Source: Geminicoccaceae bacterium
Lineage (GTDB): Bacteria > Pseudomonadota > Alphaproteobacteria > Geminicoccales > Geminicoccaceae
Direction: 5' to 3'
Length of the DNA: 64,000 nt
NCBI GenBank assembly: GCA_025062095.1
Contig: JANXAZ010000010.1
Location: 1 to 64,000, forward strand
The notes under the pieces are model-generated. The model was given only the letters and a program-made list of their open reading frames with translations. It was not told where the DNA came from and ran no database searches. How positions within the stretch are numbered: position 1 is the first letter of the stretch; the number at the start of each line of letters is the position of its first letter. The position numbers were made by a program, and so were the translations under genes. Below, in pieces: positions 1 to 10,141 of the stretch.

Positions 1-48
1 CTGCGCCGTGAAACCGCCAGCTTGCCGCGGGCGAAAGGAGATCGAAGG

Positions 49-654
49 ATGCGTCTCGGTTGGGTCTTCGCGTTCGTTGCGACGATCTCGTGTTTCGCTG
101 TCGCGGTGCGCGCGGACGAGATCCTCGAGCAGCTCGAAACCGCCAAGCAGCTCTACGAAGAAGGCGATCTCGCCGGCGCGGTGCGCGAGCTCGAATTCGC
201 GATCGAGGCCTTGCGCGGGAAGTTCGGCCAGGCGTTCTTGGCGACCTTTCCCGAACCGCCCGCGGGCTGGCAGATTGCCGAACACTCCGACACGGCGCCG
301 GCGATCCCGTTCCTCGGCGGGACCAATGTCTCCCGGACCTACCGGCAGGCCAACGGTCCGGGGAAGATCGAAGCGCAGCTGTCGACCGGCGGTGGGATGC
401 TCCAGGGCCTCGCCCAGATGTTCGCCAATCCGCAATTGTTGGCGATGCAACCCAACACCAGGCGGGTGCGCATCCAGCGCGAAATGGCGACCACGAACTG
501 GGATCCGAGCAGCAAAGAGGGGCAGCTCGTTCTCGATCTCGGCGGCAAGGTCACGATTCTCCTCAAGGGCAGCGGTCTTTCGGGCCCGGAGCCGCTCGTC
601 GAGCTGGCGAGCCGATGGGATCTCGAGCGCGTGCGCGCGCTCGCCGGCCGCTAG
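49..654 (+). CDS. Secreted protein of unknown function
   Basis: The 201-residue product begins with a typical signal peptide (hydrophobic stretch about residues 5-18, then VRA|D), so it is probably exported to the periplasm. The mature part opens with a short amphipathic helical segment rich in Glu (residues 22-55, ILEQLETAKQLYEEG then VRELEFAI) that resembles a single TPR-like helix pair, followed by a beta-rich region. ATG at 49 is chosen because AAAGGAG lies 9 bases upstream; an in-frame start at 22 would bury the signal peptide. I do not recognise a family. It sits on the same strand upstream of the liv operon, but a 164-base gap and a stem-loop separate them, so co-transcription is uncertain. 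Confidence 0.75.
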   Translation: MRLGWVFAFVATISCFAVAVRADEILEQLETAKQLYEEGDLAGAVRELEFAIEALRGKFGQAFLATFPEPPAGWQIAEHSDTAPAIPFLGGTNVSRTYRQANGPGKIEAQLSTGGGMLQGLAQMFANPQLLAMQPNTRRVRIQREMATTNWDPSSKEGQLVLDLGGKVTILLKGSGLSGPEPLVELASRWDLERVRALAGR

Positions 655-777
655 GGGATCGACCCGGGCTATGCGTTGGTGTACGGGCTCCCTTGCGCCG
701 ACGGTGACGCTCGCGTGACGGCCGCATACGGACGACGCCGACGCGACGTTCCGAAGCGGTCGCGCGCGAGCTGGGGA

Positions 778-796
778 GGCGGCCGACAAGGCCGCC
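778..796 (+). other. Stem-loop before livH
   Basis: GGCGGCC (778-784) pairs perfectly with GGCCGCC (790-796) around a five-base loop. It ends 22 bases before the livH start and has no T-run, so it may act as an mRNA structure or a weak terminator for the upstream gene. Confidence 0.4.
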
Positions 797-818
797 ACGG
801 GCGGGCGAACTCGGGCGG

Positions 819-3045
<2,227 letters not shown>

Positions 3046-3049
<4 letters not shown>

Positions 3050-3894
3050 AAACGCCGATCCTCGAGGTCGAGCATTTGACCATGCGCTTCGGCGGGCTCG
3101 TCGCGGTGGACGATCTCTCGTTCACTGCCTTCAAAGAAGACGTGACCGCGATCATCGGTCCCAACGGGGCCGGCAAGACCACGGTTTTCAACTGCTTGAC
3201 CGGTTTCTATCGTCCGACCACGGGCCAGCTCACCTTTCACGGGCATTTCGGACCGGTTCTGCTGGAGCGGATGGACGGCTTTCGCGTGCCCCGTCACGGG
3301 CTCGCCCGCACCTTCCAGAACATCCGCTTGTTCGGCGGCATGAGCGTGCTCGAGAACCTGATCGTGGCTCAGCACAACGAGCTCATGCGCGCTTCCGGGT
3401 ACACGCTCCTCGGTCTGTTCGGGGCGGGCGTCTACCGCCGCGCCGAGGCCGAGGCGGTCGAACGGGCGCGCTTCTGGCTCGAGCGGCTCGGTCTTGTCGA
3501 CCGCGCCGACTGGCCCGCCGCCTCGCTGCCCTACGGCGACCAGCGCAAGCTGGAGATCGCTCGCGCCCTGTGCACCGGTCCGAGGCTCCTGTGTCTTGAC
3601 GAGCCGGCGGCGGGTCTTAATCCGCGCGAAACCGCCGAGCTGGGCGAGCTGTTGTTGGAGCTCCGCGATCGGCACGGCATCGCCGTGCTCTTGATCGAGC
3701 ACGACATGAGCCTCGTCATGCGGATCGCCGACCACATCGTCGTGCTCGACTACGGGCGCAAGATCGCCGACGGGCCGCCCGAGCGGATCAAGCGCGATCC
3801 GCTCGTGATCAAGGCCTATCTCGGCGAGACCGAAGAAGAGGAACTCCCGCCCGAGGTGGCGGCCGATCTCGCCGCGGCCGAGGGTGGTTCCTGA
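3046..3894 (+). CDS. livG: Branched-chain amino acid ABC transporter ATPase LivG
   Basis: This 282-residue ATPase powers transport on the cytoplasmic face. Walker A GPNGAGKTT is at about residues 39-47, the LivG-type signature LPYGDQRKLEIARAL near 161, Walker B LLCLDEPAAGLNP near 183, and the switch histidine in LIEHDMSLVM near 219. GTG at 3046 overlaps the livM stop (GTGA). The protein ends with an acidic tail (EETEEEELPPEVAADLAAAE) that is longer than in many homologues. It should heterodimerise with LivF. Confidence 0.96.
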
Positions 3895-4604
3895 TGCTCG
3901 AGGTGCAGGACGTCGTCGCCCGCTACGGCGCGATCGAGGCCTTGAGGGGCGTCTCGATCCGCGTCGAGCGGGGCGAGATCGTGACCATCATCGGTGCCAA
4001 CGGAGCCGGCAAGTCGACGCTTCTCATGACCATCTGCGGCGATCCGCGCGCCGCTTCCGGCCGGATCCTTTTCGAAGGCCGCGACATCACGCACTTGCCG
4101 ACCTACGACATCGTGCGCCTGGGCATCGCTCAGGCGCCCGAGGGCCGCCGCATCTTCCCGCGCATGACCGTGCTCGAGAACCTCATGATGGGGGCGGTCC
4201 CGACCGACGGTTCACATTTCGAAGAAGATCTGGAGCGCGTCTTCGCCCTTTTCCCGCGCTTGCGCGAGCGTCGGCATCAGCGCGGGGGCACGCTTTCGGG
4301 CGGTGAACAGCAGATGCTGTGCATCGGCCGCGCGCTCATGGCGCGTCCCAAGCTCCTGCTCATGGACGAGCCCTCGCTCGGCATCGCGCCCATCCTCGTC
4401 CGGCAGATCTTCGAGGCGATCGTGGCGATCAACCGCGAGCGCGGTCTTCCCATCCTGCTCGTCGAGCAGAACGCCTATCAGGCGCTCCGAATCGCGCACC
4501 GGGGCTACGTGCTCGCGGGCGGTCGGGTGGTCAAACAGGGTACCGGTCGGCAGCTCCTCGCCGATCCGGAAGTCCGCGCCGCTTATCTCGAAGGAGGGCA
4601 TTGA
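3894..4604 (+). CDS. livF: Branched-chain amino acid ABC transporter ATPase LivF
   Basis: The second ATPase subunit has 236 residues, the standard LivF length. Walker A GANGAGKST lies near residues 34-42, the signature LSGGEQQML near 133, and Walker B LLLMDEPSLGI near 152. The switch position reads VEQNA, with Gln in place of His, which is normal for LivF. ATG at 3894 shares one base with the livG stop (TGATG). The stop in turn overlaps the start of the following DUF6867 gene. Confidence 0.96.
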   Translation: MLEVQDVVARYGAIEALRGVSIRVERGEIVTIIGANGAGKSTLLMTICGDPRAASGRILFEGRDITHLPTYDIVRLGIAQAPEGRRIFPRMTVLENLMMGAVPTDGSHFEEDLERVFALFPRLRERRHQRGGTLSGGEQQMLCIGRALMARPKLLLMDEPSLGIAPILVRQIFEAIVAINRERGLPILLVEQNAYQALRIAHRGYVLAGGRVVKQGTGRQLLADPEVRAAYLEGGH

Positions 4605-4975
4605 TCGCCTTGGAAGAGGTCCTCGGCACTTCGCTCGCGGTTTTCTTGGGGCTCACCGTGGTGCTCGTGGGTGCCGCCGCGTGGCTCACCGGGCGCGCGA
4701 TGGCCGAGCACTGGCGCGGACCGCTGCAGGTGATCGCGGCCTGCTTCGGCCTCGCGATCGCGGCGCGGTTCCTCACCTTCGCCCTCTACGAAGGCGACCT
4801 CTTCTCGCTTTCGGGGTTTCTCTCGACCTGGCTCGTGCTCGCCGCGATCGGGTCGCTCTCGTTCCGCATTCACCGCGTGGCCCGCGTGGTGCGCCAGTAC
4901 CCCTGGCGCTACCGCCGCGTCTCGCTCTTCGCCTACGAAGAGCTGGAGCGTGGGAGCCGTGGCGGCGAAACGTAA
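4601..4975 (+). CDS. DUF6867 small membrane protein of the liv operon
   Basis: The 124-residue protein has three predicted membrane helices and a basic C-terminal tail. The block GRAMAEHWRGPLQV followed by RFLTFALYEGDLFSL matches my memory of DUF6867, a family found in alphaproteobacterial liv operons; its function is not established. TTG at 4601 overlaps the livF stop, and a perfect AAGGAGG lies at 4591-4597; a second TTG at 4610 has better spacing from it. Its fixed position after livF suggests an accessory part of the transporter, which is inference. Confidence 0.85.
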   Translation: MIALEEVLGTSLAVFLGLTVVLVGAAAWLTGRAMAEHWRGPLQVIAACFGLAIAARFLTFALYEGDLFSLSGFLSTWLVLAAIGSLSFRIHRVARVVRQYPWRYRRVSLFAYEELERGSRGGET

Positions 4976-4984
4976 TGCGCGCCC

Positions 4985-5012
4985 TTGTCAACCCCTCGTC
5001 GGGCGTTAGGCT
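4985..5012 (+). promoter_or_regulatory. Candidate sigma-70 promoter of livK
   Basis: TTGTCA (4985-4990) and TAGGCT (5007-5012) are separated by 16 bases, which predicts a transcript start near 5019 just ahead of the leader hairpin. This would give livK expression independent of livHMGF, consistent with the need for excess binding protein. Inference from consensus only. Confidence 0.45.
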
Positions 5013-5022
5013 ACTCGACAAG

Positions 5023-5044
5023 CCCCGCCGCGTCGGCGGCGGGG
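5023..5044 (+). other. Strong leader stem-loop before livK
   Basis: CCCCGCCGC (5023-5031) pairs perfectly with GCGGCGGGG (5036-5044) around the tetraloop GTCG. No T-run follows. It could stabilise the 5' end of the livK mRNA, or attenuate read-through from the operon upstream. Confidence 0.6.
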
Positions 5045-5081
5045 ACTGGGTAACGAGGCACGAGAGGTCAGGAGAGGTGCG

Positions 5082-6185
5082 ATGACGCGTCTGACTTGGT
5101 TCCTGCTCGGCACCGCGACGATCGCGCTCGTCGCGGGTGTCGCCCGGGCCGACATCCTGATCGCCACCGCCGGCCCGGTGACCGGGCCCTATGCCAGCTT
5201 CGGCGAGCAGATGAAGCGCGGCGCCGAGATGGCGGTCGCCGACATCAACGCCAAGGGCGGTGTGCTCGGTCAGAAGCTCGTGCTCGAGATCGGCGACGAC
5301 GCCTGCGACCCGAAGCAGGCGGTGGCCGTCGCCAACCATTTCGTCAACAAGAGGGTCAAGTTCGTCGCCGGCCACTTCTGCTCCGGCAGCTCCATTCCCG
5401 CCTCGAAAGTGTACAACGAGGAGGGCATCCTCCAGATCACGCCGGCTTCGACGAACCCGTTGCTCACCGAGCAGGGGTTCAAGAACGTCTTCCGCACCTG
5501 CGGCCGCGACGACGTCCAAGGTATCTACGCCGCGAATTACGTCGTCGACAAGAAACTCGGGAACAGGATCGCCATCCTGCACGACAAGTCGGCCTACGGT
5601 AAAGGTCTCGCCGACGAGTTCAAGAAGCAGTTGAACAAGCGCGGCGTGCAGGAGGTGATGTACGAGGCCTACAATCAGGGCGACAAGGACTTTTCGGCTC
5701 TCATCACCAAGATGAAGGGCGCCGGTGTGGATCTGGTCTACATCGGCGGATATCACACCGAGGCCGGCCTCATCACCCGTCAGTCGCGCGAGCAGGGCTT
5801 CAATGCTCAGATCATGTCGGGTGACGCTCTCGTCGATCAGCAGTTCTGGCAGATCACGGGACCGACGGGCGAAGGCACGCTCATGACGTTCTCGCCCGAT
5901 CCGCGCAACAATCCGGCCGCCAAGGACGTCGTCGCCCGCTTCAAGGCGCAGGGGTACGACCCCGAGGGTTACACGCTCTACACCTACGCCGCCATCCAGG
6001 TCTTCGCCGAGGCCGCCAAGAAGGCGGGTTCGACGGATCTCGATGCGCTGATCAAGGTGATGCGCACCACGACCTTCGATACCGTGCTCGGGCCGATCGC
6101 TTTCGATCAAAAAGGCGACATCAAGAACCCCGAGTACGTCATGTACCGCTGGAGCAACGGCCAGTACGCCGAGATCAAGGGCTGA
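5082..6185 (+). CDS. livK: Branched-chain amino acid periplasmic binding protein LivK
   Basis: The 367-residue protein is a periplasmic binding protein of the Leu/Ile/Val type that delivers substrate to LivHM. A signal peptide covers about residues 1-24 with cleavage after GVARA. The mature protein opens with [15 protein letters not shown] and contains [11 protein letters not shown], both typical of the family. An AGGAG-type ribosome site lies 7 bases before ATG. It is transcribed after DUF6867, with its own candidate promoter and a strong terminator behind it. The ligand cannot be deduced. Confidence 0.95.
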   Translation: MTRLTWFLLGTATIALVAGVARADILIATAGPVTGPYASFGEQMKRGAEMAVADINAKGGVLGQKLVLEIGDDACDPKQAVAVANHFVNKRVKFVAGHFCSGSSIPASKVYNEEGILQITPASTNPLLTEQGFKNVFRTCGRDDVQGIYAANYVVDKKLGNRIAILHDKSAYGKGLADEFKKQLNKRGVQEVMYEAYNQGDKDFSALITKMKGAGVDLVYIGGYHTEAGLITRQSREQGFNAQIMSGDALVDQQFWQITGPTGEGTLMTFSPDPRNNPAAKDVVARFKAQGYDPEGYTLYTYAAIQVFAEAAKKAGSTDLDALIKVMRTTTFDTVLGPIAFDQKGDIKNPEYVMYRWSNGQYAEIKG

Positions 6186-6200
6186 GCGAGCAGGCGAGGG

Positions 6201-6230
6201 GATCGGGGCCGGGCGCACCCGGCCCCGATC
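6201..6230 (+). terminator. Terminator after livK
   Basis: A perfect 13-base-pair stem (GATCGGGGCCGGG at 6201-6213 with its complement at 6218-6230) closes on loop CGCA. It starts 15 bases after the livK stop. The following run is only weakly T-rich (GTTCATC), so it may be a factor-assisted or a 3'-stabilising structure. Confidence 0.75.
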
Positions 6231-6250
6231 GTTCATCGAGGAGATCCGGT

Positions 6251-6679
6251 ATGCCGGTGAACGTCCTGTATACGACCTCGGCGACCGCGACCGGCGGGCG
6301 CGAGGGAACGGCGGAAACGCCCGACGGTCGGCTCAAGGTGACGCTCTCGACGCCCAAGGAGCTCGGCGGCGGGGGCGGTCCCGGGACCAATCCCGAGCAG
6401 CTGTTCGCCGCGGGCTACGCCGCTTGCTTCCTCGGGGCCATGAAATACGTGGCGCGCGAGGAGGGCAGGCCCAAGATTCCGGACGACACCAAAGTGACGG
6501 CCACCGTCGGCATCGGTCCGCGCTCGGAAGGCGGGTTCGGGATCACCGCCGCGATTTCGGTGTCGCTGCCGGGCGTGCCGCGCGAGGAGGCGCTCGCGCT
6601 CATCGAGAAGGCCCACCGGGTCTGCCCCTATTCGAATGCCACCCGCGGCAACGTCGACGTCAAGCTCGAGCTCGTCTGA
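6251..6679 (+). CDS. ohr: Organic hydroperoxide resistance protein (Ohr/OsmC family)
   Basis: The 142-residue protein matches Ohr: a thiol peroxidase that reduces organic and fatty-acid hydroperoxides using two redox cysteines. The peroxidatic Cys is in [10 protein letters not shown] near residue 57 and the resolving Cys in the diagnostic [11 protein letters not shown] near residue 124. Arg in the N-terminal GREGT segment and Glu near 50 fit the usual catalytic network. The length is standard. A GAGGAGA ribosome site precedes ATG. No OhrR repressor gene is adjacent, although ohr and ohrR are often neighbours. Confidence 0.93.
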   Translation: MPVNVLYTTSATATGGREGTAETPDGRLKVTLSTPKELGGGGGPGTNPEQLFAAGYAACFLGAMKYVAREEGRPKIPDDTKVTATVGIGPRSEGGFGITAAISVSLPGVPREEALALIEKAHRVCPYSNATRGNVDVKLELV

Positions 6680-6722
6680 TCCACCCGCTCGGCGCTAGGA
6701 CCCCGCGACCGAGACGAAAAGA

Positions 6723-6743
6723 GGGGCGCTCGAACGGCGCCCC
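6723..6743 (+). terminator. Terminator-like hairpin after ohr
   Basis: GGGGCGC (6723-6729) pairs with GCGCCCC (6737-6743) across a seven-base loop, 43 bases after the ohr stop, followed by GGGATTTCG. It probably ends the ohr transcript. Confidence 0.5.
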
Positions 6744-6851
6744 GGGATTTCGCTCGGCCGTCGTCGACGACCTCCGTGCTCCGCAGCGGGCGCGGGCCGA
6801 TCGCCGGGCTTGGGGCCCGGGGAAGCCGCAGCGAAAGAGAAGGACCGGTCG

Positions 6852-8036
6852 ATGCGCATAGTCCCGGAAATCGCCGCCGAGGGAGAAGAGCTCGTCGCTT
6901 GGCGGCGACATCTCCACGAGCATCCGGAACTGGCCTACGAAGAAGTCGAAACCGCGCGGTTCGTGGCCGAGAAGCTGCGCGCTTTCGGGCTCGACGAAGT
7001 CCACGAGGGTCTCGCCCGGACCGGTGTGGTGGGCGTGATCCGGGGTCGCGGACCGGGGCCGGCGATCGGGTTGCGCGCGGACATGGACGCCCTGCCGATC
7101 GAGGAGCGGACGAACAAGCCCTGGGCGTCGAAGATTCCGGGCAAGATGCACGCCTGCGGCCACGACGGACACACGACCATGCTCCTCGCGGCGGCGCGGC
7201 ATCTCGCTCGCACCCGCGCCTTCGCGGGCACCGTCTACGTGATTTTCCAGCCCGCCGAGGAGCTCTACGGCGGCGCGGCGAAGATGATCGAAGAAGGGCT
7301 CTTCGAGCGCTTCCCCATGGAGCGGGTGTTCGGGCTCCACAACTGGCCGGATCTGCCGGCCGGCGAGTTCGCGATGCGCGCGGGTCCGGCGATGGCCGCC
7401 GCCGACCGATTCACGATCCGTCTCGAAGGGCTCGGCTGCCACGGCGCGATGCCGCATCAGGGACGCGATCCCGTTCTCGCCGCGGCGGCCCTCGTCGCGG
7501 CGCTGCAGATGCTCGTCGCGCGCGAGGTCGACCCGATCGACAGCGCCGTGGTGTCGGTGACGCGGATCGTCGCCGGAGAAACCTACAACGTGATCCCCGA
7601 CCGCGCCGAGCTGTGGGGAACGGTCCGGAGTTTCCGCTCCGAGACCCGGGAGAGACTGCGCAGGCGCCTGCACGAGGTGGCGGAAGGGATCGCGGCCGCC
7701 CATCGCATGACCGTGAGCGTCTCTTACGAACGCGGCTATCCGACGCTCGTGAACAGCGCCGAGGAGGTGAGCCTTTCCGCCGCCGTGGCCGCCGAACTCG
7801 TGGGCCCCGCGAAAGTGCACACCGACCACCCGCCGTGCACGGGTGCCGAGGACTTCGCCTTCATGCTCGAGAAGAAGCCGGGTTCGTACATCTGGCTCGG
7901 CCAGGGCGGCGGAGCGGAGGGGCGCGTCTGCCACAGTCCTTTCTACGACTTCAACGACGAGGTGCTCGTCCTCGGCGCGAGCTATTGGGTGCGTCTCGTC
8001 GAGCATGTTCTGCCTTCGGACCGCCAGCGTGGCTGA
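6852..8036 (+). CDS. M20D-type amidohydrolase (hippurate hydrolase-like)
   Basis: This 394-residue zinc metallopeptidase-family enzyme likely hydrolyses N-acyl amino acids. Metal and catalytic residues are visible: RADMDALPI near residue 76, HACGHDGHT near 100, QPAEE near 135, GLHNWPD near 162, and GAEDFAF near 333. The length fits HipO/IAA-amino acid hydrolase relatives. ATG at 6852 is preferred over an in-frame start at 6810 because AGAAGGA sits 8 bases upstream and the protein then begins at the conserved WRRHLHEHPEL region. The exact acyl and amino acid substrate is unknown; placement near an amino acid transporter supports scavenging. Confidence 0.9.
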   Translation: MRIVPEIAAEGEELVAWRRHLHEHPELAYEEVETARFVAEKLRAFGLDEVHEGLARTGVVGVIRGRGPGPAIGLRADMDALPIEERTNKPWASKIPGKMHACGHDGHTTMLLAAARHLARTRAFAGTVYVIFQPAEELYGGAAKMIEEGLFERFPMERVFGLHNWPDLPAGEFAMRAGPAMAAADRFTIRLEGLGCHGAMPHQGRDPVLAAAALVAALQMLVAREVDPIDSAVVSVTRIVAGETYNVIPDRAELWGTVRSFRSETRERLRRRLHEVAEGIAAAHRMTVSVSYERGYPTLVNSAEEVSLSAAVAAELVGPAKVHTDHPPCTGAEDFAFMLEKKPGSYIWLGQGGGAEGRVCHSPFYDFNDEVLVLGASYWVRLVEHVLPSDRQRG

Positions 8037-8085
8037 GGGGGCCTCGCGGCGCATCCCGGAGGGCGCGGCGGGCGTCTCCCGACCG

Positions 8086-8113
8086 TTGCCGAACGGTAAC
8101 GATCCGTTAAAAT
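8086..8113 (+). promoter_or_regulatory. Candidate promoter for the 8144 gene
   Basis: TTGCCG (8086-8091) and TAAAAT (8108-8113) are 16 bases apart. AT-rich bases are rare in this DNA, so the TTAAAAT patch stands out. The transcript would start near 8120, leaving a 24-base leader that contains AGGAG. Confidence 0.5.
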
Positions 8114-8143
8114 TCTCGGCACAGGAGCGCCGGGGCCGAAACC

Positions 8144-8647
8144 ATGCAGCGCGAACGCTATCCGGGTGAGGCAGCAGGTCTCCGGAACTTCCTGGCGGGA
8201 TTGTTTCCCGTGGTCGCGCGCGAGCTCGGCTCTTCGAGCCTGCTCTATCACGCGATCCGGCGCGCGCTGCAGACCGGAAGCCTCGCCGACCTGCGCCGTG
8301 CGCGGCAGATGTTCAACCTGCTCCCGCGCGATCGTCGCCGCGCCCTCTCGGGCGCCCTGATCGCGGACGGCGGCGACGATCCGGCCTCAGGACGATGCCC
8401 GCGCGCGAGCGGACCGTGGGTCGTCTTCGAAGGAGCGGCCTCGGGCGATCCGCGCACACCGCCCTCCGTCCGCCTCGATCATCGCGGAGGCGGTCCCGCG
8501 GACGGACTCGAGGTCTTCGTCCGCCCCGGCACCTTGCCGAGCGTCGCCGCCCGCACGCTGCGCCGGATCGCCCAGTTGATCGAACGCGACCGGCGGCTCC
8601 TCTCGGGCCGCTTCTGGCTCGGCGACCGCGGCTCGGAGCGCCGCTGA
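8144..8647 (+). CDS. Hypothetical protein
   Basis: A 167-residue basic protein with no signal peptide and no motif I recognise. The N-terminal 70 residues look alpha-helical (ELGSSSLLYHAIRRALQ, then LADLRRARQMFNLLP), the middle is Gly/Asp/Pro-rich and disordered-looking, and the C-terminal part (SVAARTLRRIAQLIERD) is again helical. A promoter-like sequence and AGGAG upstream support it as real. It ends four bases before the stop of trcR on the other strand, so the two genes are tail to tail. Confidence 0.65.
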   Translation: MQRERYPGEAAGLRNFLAGLFPVVARELGSSSLLYHAIRRALQTGSLADLRRARQMFNLLPRDRRRALSGALIADGGDDPASGRCPRASGPWVVFEGAASGDPRTPPSVRLDHRGGGPADGLEVFVRPGTLPSVAARTLRRIAQLIERDRRLLSGRFWLGDRGSERR

Positions 8648-8651
8648 GCCG

Positions 8652-9248
8652 CTACTCGGCGAGTTCGCCCAGCGTCTCGAGCGGAACCTTGCGCGGCTCG
8701 GGGGTCGCCACCGCCTCGGCGCGCGCGCGGGCGATCGCCTCGTCGAGCTCGCTCTGCGTGCACAGGCCCAACAGCACCGGATCGCGCGGGCGGATGTCCT
8801 GGCTCTTCCAATGCGTGCGGTTGCGCACCGCCTCGATCGTCGCTTTGGTCGTACCCAACAGCTTGCAGATCTGCGCATCCGAAAGCTCGGGGTGATTGCG
8901 CAACAGCCAGGCGATCGCATCCGGTCGGTCTTGGCGCTTGGCGAGAGGCGTGTAACGCGCCTCCTTGCGCTTGGGCGGCTTGATCGTGAGCGCCACCGAC
9001 TTGGCCATCTGCAGCCGGGCCTTGGGGTCCTTCTCGCAGCGTGCGATCTCTTCCCGCGTGAGCGTTCCGGTGATCGTCGGATCCAGCCCGCGGATCCCCA
9101 CCGCGACGTCGCCGTCCGCGATGGCCTTCACCTCGAGCGGGTGCAGACCCGTGAACTCGGCGATCTGTTCGAAGGTCAACGACGTGTTCTCGACCAGCCA
9201 CACTGCGGTGGCCTTGGGCATCAAGGGCCGTTCTTGGCTCCGGTCCAT
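8652..9248 (-). CDS. trcR: Cell-cycle transcriptional regulator TrcR (DUF1013)
   Basis: The 198-residue protein carries the highly conserved PLMPKATAVWLVENTSLTFEQ start (MPKATAVWLVENTSL near residues 10-24), GIRGLDPTITGTLTREEI, and a C-terminal helix-turn-helix-like RNHPELSDAQICKLLGTTK. These define the DUF1013/TrcR family, which is conserved across alphaproteobacteria and annotated as a cell-cycle transcriptional regulator. ATG at 9248 is chosen because TTGGAG lies 6 bases upstream and homologues have a short leader before PLMPKA; ATG at 9221 is the alternative. It follows an SDR gene on the same strand after 71 bases. Strong marker for the class Alphaproteobacteria. Confidence 0.93.
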   Translation of the reverse strand: MDRSQERPLMPKATAVWLVENTSLTFEQIAEFTGLHPLEVKAIADGDVAVGIRGLDPTITGTLTREEIARCEKDPKARLQMAKSVALTIKPPKRKEARYTPLAKRQDRPDAIAWLLRNHPELSDAQICKLLGTTKATIEAVRNRTHWKSQDIRPRDPVLLGLCTQSELDEAIARARAEAVATPEPRKVPLETLGELAE

Positions 9249-9319
9249 CGAAGGCTCCAATCGCGATCCGGCTGCCGCTCGGCGCTCCTGCACGATCGCC
9301 CGTTCCGACGGGGCGGTCC

Positions 9320-10093
9320 TCAGTCGGGCACCGGGACGGTGTAATTGAGCGGCAGCCGACCGCCGTCGATGTAGATGATCTGACCCGTGATATAGCTCGC
9401 CTCCGCGCTCGCGAGGAAGAGGGCGAGGCGGGCGACCTCGACGGGCTCGCCGAGCCGGCCCATCGGGGTCCGCGAGAGGATCCTCCGACGCGCCGCCTCG
9501 TCGGTCATGACCTGGCGCAACAGGTCGGTGGCGATCGAGCCAGGCCCGATCGCATTGACTCGGATCCCCTTGTCGGCGAGGGCGAGCGCCATCGCCCGAG
9601 TGAGTTGGTTCAGCCCGCCCTTGCTCACGACGTAGGCGAGCTGGTCGGGGATGGCGAGGATCCCGTTCACGCTCGACATGTTGACGATCGCGCCGCCGCC
9701 CCCCTCGACCATCGCCTTGGCCGCGGCTCGGCCCATCAGGAAGGCGCCTTTGAGGTTGACGGCGAGCACGGCATCGAAATCCGCTTCCTCGAGTTCGAGG
9801 ATGTCGCCGCGCTTGAGGATGCCGGCGTTGTTGATCAACACGTCGAGGCGGCCCGTCCAGGAGAGCACCGCTTCCACCGCCGCTTCGCAATCCTCGCGAC
9901 GGCTAACGTCGCAGGGTTGAAAGCGCACGCTGCGGCCCTCGGCGCCCAGGCGCACGGCCACCGCTTGCCCGCGCTCTCGATCGATGTCGGCGACGAGCAC
10001 CGAGGCTCCTTCGGCCGCGAAGGCCTCCACGCAGGCGAGCCCGATCCCCGAGGCCCCGCCCGTGACGATCACGCTCTTGCCCGAAAAGCGCAT
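9320..10093 (-). CDS. SDR family NAD(P)-dependent oxidoreductase
   Basis: A 257-residue classical short-chain dehydrogenase. The cofactor motif TGGASGIG is at residues 11-18, acidic LVADID at the end of strand two favours NAD(H), NNAG is near 88, the catalytic Ser lies in NMSSVNG, and the YVVSK active-site tetrad is near 154. The C-terminal GQIIYIDGGRLPLNYTVPVPD is typical except for the longer tail. ATG at 10093 has GGAGGAG upstream. The substrate is unknown; neighbouring genes (a sugar dehydrogenase behind the start) suggest polyol or sugar oxidation but do not prove it. Confidence 0.9.
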   Translation of the reverse strand: MRFSGKSVIVTGGASGIGLACVEAFAAEGASVLVADIDRERGQAVAVRLGAEGRSVRFQPCDVSRREDCEAAVEAVLSWTGRLDVLINNAGILKRGDILELEEADFDAVLAVNLKGAFLMGRAAAKAMVEGGGGAIVNMSSVNGILAIPDQLAYVVSKGGLNQLTRAMALALADKGIRVNAIGPGSIATDLLRQVMTDEAARRRILSRTPMGRLGEPVEVARLALFLASAEASYITGQIIYIDGGRLPLNYTVPVPD

Positions 10094-10141
10094 GGTCCGG
10101 TTCTCCTCCACCCGCGTGTGTTCTCCTTTCGGGCCCGGCGA

